Notes under the pieces: model-generated | The model's input: only the letters and a program-made list of their open reading frames with translations | What the model was told of the DNA's origin: nothing | The model's database searches: none | Assembly (NCBI RefSeq): GCF_003666015.1 | Contig: NZ_QPLT01000006.1 | Coordinates: forward strand, 1-64,000 | DNA length: 64,000 nt | Direction: 5' to 3' | Source: Halorubrum sp. Atlit-26R | Lineage (GTDB): Archaea; Halobacteriota; Halobacteria; Halobacteriales; Haloferacaceae | Shown here: one piece after another, positions 46,314-53,191 of the stretch | Position numbering within the stretch: the stretch's first letter is position 1 | Layout: every line of letters begins with the position of its first letter | Translations under genes and position numbers: made by a program

Positions 46314-46406
46314 GAGGGGATCGAAATCCGGCGGTTCGCTCCCCGTCCGACCGGTGACACGCGTGTCCCCGCCCACGTTATACGGACGGAGGCCCACGTG
46401 AGAGAC

Positions 46407-47438
46407 ATGAATCAGCTCGTGAACGGCGAGTGGCGCACGGACACCTACGAGGCGACGGACGAGGACGGCTCGTTCCAGCGCGGCGAGACGACCTTCCGGA
46501 ACTGGATCGCGGGCAGCGACGTGCCCGACCACGTCGACGCGGAGCCCGACGAGCGCTTCCAGCCGGAGGCCGGCCGGTACCACCTGTACGTCTCGTACGC
46601 CTGCCCGTGGGCGCACCGCACGCTGCTCGCGCGGTCGCTGCTCGGCCTCGAAGACGCGATCGGCGTCTCGGTCGTCGACCCGTACCGCGGCGAGGACGGC
46701 TGGCAGTTCACCCCGGAGAAGGACGGCTGCACGCCCGACCACCTCCACGACAGCGACTACCTCCGCGAGCTGTACGTCGAGGCCGACCCCGACGCCACCT
46801 GTCGGGTGACCGTCCCCGTGCTGTGGGACACCGAGGAGGAGACGATCGTCAACAACGAGTCGCGAGAGATCCTCCGCACCCTCTCGACCGCGTTTGCCGA
46901 CCTCGGGAACGGCGTCTCGCTGCTCCCGGACGACGAGGACGCCGCGACCGTCGCGGACGTCGACGAGGTGATCACGGACATCTACGAGCCGATCAACAAC
47001 GGCGTCTACCGCGCCGGCTTCGCCACCTCCCAGACGGCCTACGACGAGGCGATGGACGACCTCTTCGGCGCGCTCGACCGCTACGACGACCACCTGGCGG
47101 ACCAGCGCTACCTCGTCGGCGACTCGCTCACCGAGGCGGACATCTGCATGTTCACCACCCTGGTCCGCTTCGACCAGGTGTATCACACGCACTTCATGTG
47201 TAACCGGCAGTTCGTCCACCAGTACGACAACCTCTGGCCGTACCTGCGCGACCTCTACCAGACGCCGGGCGTCGCGGAGACGGTGAACATGGCCCACATC
47301 AAGGAGCACTACTACACCACGCACCCCGACGTGACCCCCTCGGGGATCATCGCGCGCGGTCCCGACCTCGACTTCGAGGCCGACCACGAGCGCGAGCGGC
47401 TCGGCGGCGAGGCGCCGACGCCGACCGCCGACGACTGA
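46407..47438 (+). CDS. Xi-class glutathione transferase (glutathionyl-hydroquinone reductase type)
   Basis: This 343-residue protein has the Xi-class active site YACPWAHR (cysteine near residue 68), the thioredoxin-fold proline in VPVLWDTE, NNESREI, and the C-terminal helical domain with YLVGDSLTEADICMF and NPxG-like RIKEHYY replaced by HIKEHYYTTH. Members reduce glutathionyl- or gamma-glutamylcysteinyl-quinones. Haloarchaea use gamma-glutamylcysteine, so that is the likely thiol partner. The ATG at 46407 is chosen; an in-frame GTG at 46398 would add three residues. Confidence 0.88.
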   Translation: MNQLVNGEWRTDTYEATDEDGSFQRGETTFRNWIAGSDVPDHVDAEPDERFQPEAGRYHLYVSYACPWAHRTLLARSLLGLEDAIGVSVVDPYRGEDGWQFTPEKDGCTPDHLHDSDYLRELYVEADPDATCRVTVPVLWDTEEETIVNNESREILRTLSTAFADLGNGVSLLPDDEDAATVADVDEVITDIYEPINNGVYRAGFATSQTAYDEAMDDLFGALDRYDDHLADQRYLVGDSLTEADICMFTTLVRFDQVYHTHFMCNRQFVHQYDNLWPYLRDLYQTPGVAETVNMAHIKEHYYTTHPDVTPSGIIARGPDLDFEADHERERLGGEAPTPTADD

Positions 47439-47466
47439 GCGGCGAACGGTTTCGGGCGGGATATCT

Positions 47467-47630
47467 TTTATAAATTCCTTCGCGGTGGCGCGCCTTCGAG
47501 CGGCCGCCATCGGCGGCCGCGAGAAGCCCGCGAGGGAGGCGGCGGTCCGGCGCGGCTCCGCCCGCGCCGGGCCGTCCGCCGAGGCTGGGGAGGTATGAGG
47601 TGCCGTGCGGAGCGGGGCGGTGTCGACGAT
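47467..47630 (-). repeat. Truncated structured repeat R6
   Basis: This partial reverse copy contains H3 and a long H2 (paired GCGCGG-rich arms around 47540-47585) but breaks off after the GGGGAGG block; stem H1 and the leader are missing. A TTTTATAAATT lies beyond H3 at 47467-47477. It lies in the gap between two converging genes, next to a 15-bp tandem array. Confidence 0.75.
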
Positions 47631-47665
47631 CGATCGCGGGTCGGATCGATCAGGCGAAAAGACTG

Positions 47666-47740
47666 CGCGAAAACGAGAACCGCGAAAACGAGAACCGCGA
47701 AAACGAGAACCGCGAAAACGAGAACCGCGAAAACGAGAAC
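47666..47740. repeat. Five exact tandem copies of a 15-bp unit
   Basis: The unit CGCGAAAACGAGAAC occurs five times in a row with no variation, then a degenerate partial copy. It lies about 40 bases beyond the stop of the permease gene and just after the truncated R6. Exact identity suggests recent slippage. The unit is a multiple of three, but no gene with support covers it. Not CRISPR: no spacers. Confidence 0.9.
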
Positions 47741-47782
47741 CGCGAAACGCAGATCGGCCGGAGGCGGACCGCGCTCGGTCCG

Positions 47783-48886
47783 TTATCCCTCCATGCCGCC
47801 GAACGAGAGCCCGTCCTCGACGGAGCGCTGGGCCGCGAAGTAGACGATCGCGACCGGCAGCGCGAACAGGTTCGCGAACGCCGCGAACCGCGTCCACGGC
47901 GTCGAGAACCGGCCCTCGGTCGCGATGTTGTACAGCTCCACCGACAGCGGGTAGTTCTCGGGGCGCAGCAGCGTCTGCGCGATGATGAACTCGTTCCAGC
48001 CGGCGAGCCAGACGAAGATCAGAACGACGGCGAGCCCCGGTTTCGTCAGCGGGAGGATGACCTCCCGGATCGTGTCGAGGAAGCTCGCGCCGTCGACCAT
48101 CGCCGCCTCCTCGTAGGAGACGGGGATGTTGTCCATGTACGTCTTCAACAGCCACGTGTTGAACGGGATCGCCGACGCGGCGTAGAAGAGTCCGAGGACG
48201 AACAGGTTGTTCGTGAGCCCGTAGGTGCTGAACAGCGAGTACAGCGCCACGAGCGTCGCGATCGACAGGCCGGCGCCGATCTGCGTGAAGAGGACGTAGC
48301 CGTAGAGGATGCGCTTGCGGCCGACGAACTTGCGGCGCGAGAACGCGTACGCCGCCGGGACGATCATCCCGAACCCGGCCGCGAGCGTCACGCTGACGAT
48401 GTAGAGGCTGTTGAACACGGCCCCGGGACCGGTCTCGGTGCCGGCCCACCGGAAGCTCACGAGCCCGTCCCCGCCGCCGAGGACCAGCTGGGGATACCCC
48501 CAGTCGCCGTCGACGAAGAAGAAGTCGGACTCGAAGATCACCCACCGGTACGCGCCGAGGTTGTACGTCGACGGGTCCGGGAAGATGCCGCTGGTGTTGA
48601 ACAGTCGCGACCCCTCCGCGAGCGACGCGGTCGTGATCCAGAACAGCGGGAACAGCAGCACGAGCACCATCGCGAGGCCGAACAGCGTCATCAGGACGCT
48701 CTTCGTCACGTCCCACGAGCTGCGTTTCCCGGTGCGGACGTCGTAAATCGCCCGCTGGACCATCACGACGAACCGCTTCGGCGCGGTCGCGAGCGCGACC
48801 AGCTTCGAGCGGACCAAGCCGACCGCGGCGGCGACGAGGGCGGTCGCGGACGCGACCAGTCCGGCCGCGGAGCCTCGCGAGCTCAT
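47783..48886 (-). CDS. Sugar ABC transporter permease (MalG-like)
   Basis: This 367-residue membrane protein has six predicted helices in the last 300 residues, preceded by a roughly 65-residue N-terminal hydrophobic/basic extension that is unusual for the family. The cytoplasmic EAA motif that docks on the ATPase reads YEEAAMVDGASFLDTIREVI (near residue 265). It pairs with the permease just upstream, overlapping it by four bases. Confidence 0.92.
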   Translation of the reverse strand: MSSRGSAAGLVASATALVAAAVGLVRSKLVALATAPKRFVVMVQRAIYDVRTGKRSSWDVTKSVLMTLFGLAMVLVLLFPLFWITTASLAEGSRLFNTSGIFPDPSTYNLGAYRWVIFESDFFFVDGDWGYPQLVLGGGDGLVSFRWAGTETGPGAVFNSLYIVSVTLAAGFGMIVPAAYAFSRRKFVGRKRILYGYVLFTQIGAGLSIATLVALYSLFSTYGLTNNLFVLGLFYAASAIPFNTWLLKTYMDNIPVSYEEAAMVDGASFLDTIREVILPLTKPGLAVVLIFVWLAGWNEFIIAQTLLRPENYPLSVELYNIATEGRFSTPWTRFAAFANLFALPVAIVYFAAQRSVEDGLSFGGMEG

Positions 48887-49878
48887 TCGTCACCCACCCC
48901 CTCGGCGAGGCCGCCGTAGCGCACGGCGGCGTACATGAACAGCCCGACGAACCCGATCCCGACGATCAGGATCGCGGCCGACAGGCCGAACTGGTTGAAC
49001 GTGATCGCCTCGCGGTAGCCGTACACGATGATCAGCTCGTTCTGCCTCGACGGCCCCCCCTGGTTGAACACCCACGGGATCAGGAACTGCTGGAACGACG
49101 TCGCGGCCGTGAGGATCGACGCGAACAGGACCGGCCCCTTGATCGCGGGCAGCGTCACGGTCCGGAACCGCTGGAGCGCTCCCGCGCCGTCGACCATCGC
49201 GGCCTCGTGGAGCGACCGAGGCACGTCCTGAAGGGCGCTCACGATGATGATCACCATGAACGGGTACGCCAGCCACACCTCGGTGGTGACGTACGCGAAG
49301 AACGCCTCCCAGCGACCGCTGAGGAACCCGATCGGCACGTCGAACAGCAGGGCCTGCGGGGCCGACAGCGACGACATCACGTCGTTGTACCGGCCCAGGA
49401 TGGTGTTGAACACGCCGAAGCGCGCGTCGCTGAACATCCCGCGCCAGACGGTGATCGTGAAGATGCCGGGGAACCCCAGCGGGACGATCACCGCCGCGCG
49501 CATGTAGCGCTTGCCCGCGACCCGAACGTGGTTCAACAGGAGAGCGATCCCCACGGCGAGGATCACCTTGATCACGAGCGAGACGGCGACGAACAGCCAC
49601 GTCGTCGTCATCGACGTCCAGAACTGCGAGTCGCCGATCAGCTGGACGTAGTTCGCCAGCCCGATCAGCTCGGCGCCGCCGCCGATCACCGACCCGGCGA
49701 ACGTCGCGTCGGTCAGCGAGATGTAGAAGAGGTAGAAGATCGGGTACAGCATGAAACTCGAGAAGAGCAGCACGCCGGGCGCGACGAGGAGCAGCCCCCA
49801 GTCGCGACTGGAGAACGGCAGCGCCGACCGCAGGCGCGCCAGTCCGCTCACGCCGGTTCCGGGTTGCGAAGAGGCCAT
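48883..49878 (-). CDS. Sugar ABC transporter permease (MalF-like)
   Basis: This 331-residue protein has six or seven helices, and its EAA motif reads LHEAAMVDGAGALQRFRTVT (near residue 225). It forms the membrane channel with the MalG-like protein. It follows the binding protein gene by 15 bases and overlaps the next permease by four bases, so all three are one operon. Confidence 0.93.
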   Translation of the reverse strand: MASSQPGTGVSGLARLRSALPFSSRDWGLLLVAPGVLLFSSFMLYPIFYLFYISLTDATFAGSVIGGGAELIGLANYVQLIGDSQFWTSMTTTWLFVAVSLVIKVILAVGIALLLNHVRVAGKRYMRAAVIVPLGFPGIFTITVWRGMFSDARFGVFNTILGRYNDVMSSLSAPQALLFDVPIGFLSGRWEAFFAYVTTEVWLAYPFMVIIIVSALQDVPRSLHEAAMVDGAGALQRFRTVTLPAIKGPVLFASILTAATSFQQFLIPWVFNQGGPSRQNELIIVYGYREAITFNQFGLSAAILIVGIGFVGLFMYAAVRYGGLAEGVGDE

Positions 49879-49893
49879 CGCTCCGAGCGGTGC

Positions 49894-51198
49894 CTACAGC
49901 GCCTCCCGGATCTCGGAGGCTGCCTGGTCGAGCGCGGCGTCGCTGTCCTGCTCGTCGTTGAAGACGCGCTCCAGCGCCTCCGTCACGGGCGTCCAGACGC
50001 TGTCCATGTCCGGGTGCGTCGGGATGGGGACGCCGTGGTCGACCTGCTGGGCGAACGCCTGGACCTCCGAGGAGAGGTCGCCGTTGCCCACGACGTCGGC
50101 CAGCACGGGGATGTACCCCTGTTCCGCGGCGTTGGTCTGGATGATCTCCTCGTTGGTGGTGTACCACTCGGCGAGGCCGGTCGCGGCGTCGACCGAGGGC
50201 TGGTCGGCGTCGGCCAGCATCGACGAGAAGTAGAACAGCTGGATGCCCGAGTACGTGCGCGGGTGGTTGCCGTCGATGGTCGGCAGCGTCGTGACGCCGA
50301 GGTTCTCGATCGAGTCCTGGAGGTTCCCGAGCTCCCACGGGCCGTTGATCGCGAACGGCGCGAGGCCGTCCGCGAACGCGACGATCTGCGACTCGTAGCC
50401 GGGGTCGGCCGGGACGTACTGCGACACCGTCTCGAGGGCGTCCATCCCGCGCTTACACGCGTCGCTGTCGACGCCGACCTCGAGGTTCTGCTCGTCGAAG
50501 ATGTTCCCGCCGTACGCCTGGATGAACCCGCTGACGAAGTACGGGTCCGTCACGGGGTACGAGAGGCCGTACTGGCCGTTCTCGGGATCGTGGTGCTCCT
50601 CCATGATCGAGACCATCTCCTCTAAGGTCTCCGGCGGCTCGTCGACCATGTCCTCGTTGTAGAACAGCGTGACGGTCTCGGAGGCGAACGGGAGCCCGTA
50701 GAGCCCGTCGTTGAACTGCGCGGCCTCGCGCGCCGCCTGCGTGTAGCTGTCGAGCGAGACGTCGACGTCGTCGCTCGCGTCGTAGAGGAACGGCGGGTCC
50801 TCGCGGACCGCGAAGCGGCCGACCCAGTCGTGCGCCCAGATCCACGAGTCGGGGCCGTCGCCGGCCGGGATCGCGGTTTCGAGCTGCTGGTCGAGCTCGC
50901 CGCCGGGCGCCTCCTTGTTGATGGTGTTGCCCGTCTCCGACTCGTACTGGTCGATGTAGCCGGTCATCGCCTCGTCCTCGGCGTCGGAGAGGTCCGTCCA
51001 CAGCCGCGCGGACCCGGTGTTCCCGCCGTCGGACCCGTCGCTTCCGTCCGACCCGTCGGAGCCGTCGCTTCCGTCGCTTCCGTCGCTCCCGTCACCGCCG
51101 TCGCCGCCGTCGCCGCCGGTGCTGATACAGCCCGCGAGCCCCGCGAGCGCAGTCGTTCCCCCCATCGCCTTGAGCAGCGTTCTACGTTTCTCGTTCAT
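49894..51198 (-). CDS. Tat-exported sugar-binding lipoprotein of an ABC transporter
   Basis: This 434-residue substrate-binding protein has a twin-arginine signal (EKRRTLLKAMGG) and a lipobox LAGC with the cysteine at residue 23, so it is folded before export and lipid-anchored outside the cell. A low-complexity GSDGSDG linker (about residues 28-58) spaces it from the membrane. The mature part has the extracellular solute-binding family 1 pattern (ANNTxxE-like FYNEDMVDEPPETLEEM). Sugar or oligosaccharide is likely; the exact ligand cannot be read from the sequence. Confidence 0.93.
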   Translation of the reverse strand: MNEKRRTLLKAMGGTTALAGLAGCISTGGDGGDGGDGSDGSDGSDGSDGSDGSDGSDGGNTGSARLWTDLSDAEDEAMTGYIDQYESETGNTINKEAPGGELDQQLETAIPAGDGPDSWIWAHDWVGRFAVREDPPFLYDASDDVDVSLDSYTQAAREAAQFNDGLYGLPFASETVTLFYNEDMVDEPPETLEEMVSIMEEHHDPENGQYGLSYPVTDPYFVSGFIQAYGGNIFDEQNLEVGVDSDACKRGMDALETVSQYVPADPGYESQIVAFADGLAPFAINGPWELGNLQDSIENLGVTTLPTIDGNHPRTYSGIQLFYFSSMLADADQPSVDAATGLAEWYTTNEEIIQTNAAEQGYIPVLADVVGNGDLSSEVQAFAQQVDHGVPIPTHPDMDSVWTPVTEALERVFNDEQDSDAALDQAASEIREAL

Positions 51199-51403
51199 GT
51201 GTCCAGAACAAATGATGAATTATATTTTCATACATTTAGTGTTTGGGGTGTGTTCCGATCGATCGGGATCGATCTTCGTCGACAGCGCGGATCGACGACC
51301 GGCGCGATCGCGTCGAGTAGGCCGATATTTGAGAAGAGATTGTTCACCATATATCAAGAAAACAGCAAAGAACTCATATGCCAGTGGGACGGTTATCAGG
51401 GAA
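51199..51403. promoter_or_regulatory. Divergent promoter region of the sugar transporter
   Basis: This 205-bp gap holds two start regions. For the binding protein, reverse-strand AAAATATAAT lies at about 51215-51230, about 25 bases before its ATG. For the ATPase, CCATATATC lies at about 51347-51356, about 50 bases before its ATG. Between them GATCGATC occurs twice, separated by GG, at 51257-51274, an 18-bp near-perfect palindrome and likely operator candidate. Confidence 0.55.
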
Positions 51404-52537
51404 ATGGCACGCGTCACGCTCGACACGCTCCGGAAGGAGTTCGACCGAGGGACCATCGTCGCCGTCGACGACCTCGATCTGGAGATCGACGACGGCGAGT
51501 TCGTGACCGTGGTCGGGCCGTCGGGCTGCGGGAAGACGACCACGCTCCGGATGGTCGCGGGGCTCGAAGAGCCGACGTCCGGAACCGTTCACTTCGACGA
51601 CGAGGACGTCACCGACATCCACGCGAAGGAGCGTCCCGTCGCGATGGTGTTCCAGAACTACGCGCTGTACCCGCACAAAACGGTCCGCGAGAACATGGCG
51701 TTCGGGCTCAAGATGAGCACCGACATGACCACCGAGGAGCGACACGAGCGCGTGCGCGAGATGGCCGAGATGATGGGCATCGAGGACCTCCTCGACGACA
51801 AGCCCGACGAGCTCTCCGGCGGGCAGAAGCAGCGCGTCGCGCTCGGCCGCGCCATCGCGCGCGAGCCCGAGGTGTTCCTCTTCGACGAGCCGCTCAGCAA
51901 CCTCGACGCGAAGCTCCGGACGGAGATGCGCGCGGAGATCCAGAAGCTCCAGAAGGAGTTCGGCGTCACCGCGATGTACGTCACCCACGACCAGGAGGAG
52001 GCGATGACGATGGGCGACCGCCTCGCCATCCTCAACGACGGCGAGCTCCAGCAGGTCGGCGCGCCCACCGAGGTGTACCAGAACCCGGTCAACGAGTTCG
52101 TCGCCGGCTTCATCGGTTCGCCGTCGATGAACTTCCTCGACGTCGACGTGGAGACGGACGGGACGACGGCGACGATCCGCGACGAGTCGTCGGGGCTCGC
52201 GTTCGCGCTCAGCCGCGACTACGTCGCCGGTCACGACCTCGAAAGCGGCCCGTACACGCTCGGGATCCGCCCCGAGAACATCGGGATCGTCGAGGAGCCG
52301 ACCGGCGAGGAGACGCTGACCGCGACCGTCGAGGTCGTCGAGCCGATCGGCTCCGACAACTACGTCCACCTCGACGTGACCGAGGACTTCCTCGCGCGAG
52401 CGCCGGCGGACGTCCAGCCTGAGGCCGGCGACGAGGTCGGCGTCGTCTTCGAGGAGGCGGACCTCCACCTGTTCGACGCGGAGACCGGCGAGGACGTGTT
52501 CCTCTCCGACGAGGAGATCGCGGCCGCGGTCGCTTAA
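51404..52537 (+). CDS. Sugar ABC transporter ATPase (MalK/UgpC type)
   Basis: This 377-residue ATPase has Walker A GPSGCGKTTT (about 37), Q-loop VFQNYALYPH, signature LSGGQKQR, Walker B VFLFDEPLSNLD and H-loop VTHDQ. The C-terminal TOBE/OB domain (from about 240) is typical of carbohydrate importers and often serves regulation. It is transcribed away from the binding protein and permeases, the usual layout for several haloarchaeal sugar systems. The ATG at 51404 gives MARVTLDTL. Confidence 0.95.
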   Translation: MARVTLDTLRKEFDRGTIVAVDDLDLEIDDGEFVTVVGPSGCGKTTTLRMVAGLEEPTSGTVHFDDEDVTDIHAKERPVAMVFQNYALYPHKTVRENMAFGLKMSTDMTTEERHERVREMAEMMGIEDLLDDKPDELSGGQKQRVALGRAIAREPEVFLFDEPLSNLDAKLRTEMRAEIQKLQKEFGVTAMYVTHDQEEAMTMGDRLAILNDGELQQVGAPTEVYQNPVNEFVAGFIGSPSMNFLDVDVETDGTTATIRDESSGLAFALSRDYVAGHDLESGPYTLGIRPENIGIVEEPTGEETLTATVEVVEPIGSDNYVHLDVTEDFLARAPADVQPEAGDEVGVVFEEADLHLFDAETGEDVFLSDEEIAAAVA

Positions 52538-52686
52538 GCGGGGTCGATTTCCGGATAGGGAAGCGGCTTGTGAACCGATCGTTCGTACTTTCTCTCTGTT
52601 TCAGGCGCGAACGCAATCGGTATCCGCCAGACCCGCCCGAGGACTGCTGACCCCGCGGTGGCCGCTTCCGGTGTCCGAGCGGTTTG

Positions 52687-52857
52687 TTTATAAATGGCTG
52701 ATAGCAGATCGGTTGCGAACACCGCCAAAGCCCCAGCCGCTCGCTTATAAATAGCTGATCACGGATCGACGGTGAACACCTCCAAAGCCCCAGTCGCTCG
52801 CTTATAAATAGCTGATCGCGGATCGACGGTGAACACCTCCAAAGCCCCAGTCGCGAG
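52687..52857 (+). repeat. Three tandem 57-bp leader units
   Basis: The leader of the R-elements (TTATAAAT, a GATCGCGGATCGACGG-type spacer, AACACC, AAAGCCCCAGTCGC) occurs three times at a 57-base spacing (52687, 52744, 52801). The third runs directly into stem H1 of R7. Each unit carries its own TATA-like box. They are not a CRISPR array. Confidence 0.88.
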
Positions 52858-53107
52858 GCCGCCGTACGCTCGTTGCGCTCCTCAGTCGCTCGCTTTGCTC
52901 GCTCCCTGCGGTGCTTACATCGCCTACGGCGGCCTCGCGACTGCCCCTTTGAGTCCCGCCCCGCACAGCACCGCACCTCTCACCTCCCCAGCCTCGTCGG
53001 TGGTCCTCCGCGTTGCTCCGGACCACCGACTCCCTCGCGCGTGCTCCTCGCGGCCGCCTTCGGCGGCCACTCGGAGGCACGCGCCACCGCAGTTTTGTTT
53101 ATAAATA
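52802..53107 (+). repeat. Structured GC-rich repeat R7
   Basis: This copy has the best-preserved structure. TTATAAAT lies at 52802-52809. H1 is a perfect 19-bp inverted repeat (52848-52866, 52925-52943). H2 is a perfect 11-bp stem (52996-53006, 53020-53030). H3 has 8-bp outer arms (53037-53044, 53077-53084) around GGCCGCC/GGCGGCC. It ends in AGTTTTGTTTATAAATAG, a T-run that doubles as a TATA-like box pointing toward mutL. Confidence 0.9.
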
Positions 53108-53191
53108 GTCTACTCGTTGGACTTCAGTCCGCCCTGCGTCACCGCGGCCGACAACGGCTTGAAGTGCGCGCTCGTCAGACGGAGCGTACGA

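Noticed and set aside
47666-47740. Possible CRISPR array or coding repeat
   Set aside because: The 15-bp units have no spacers, and no supported gene covers them.
45093-48893. Open frame of 1266 codons on the reverse strand
   Set aside because: It crosses the PHP and GST genes and repeat R6; only its last 99 codons have zinc-finger motifs. Long frames without stops are expected at this GC content.
52687-52857. Possible CRISPR array
   Set aside because: The 57-bp units are directly adjacent with no spacers, and there are no cas genes.
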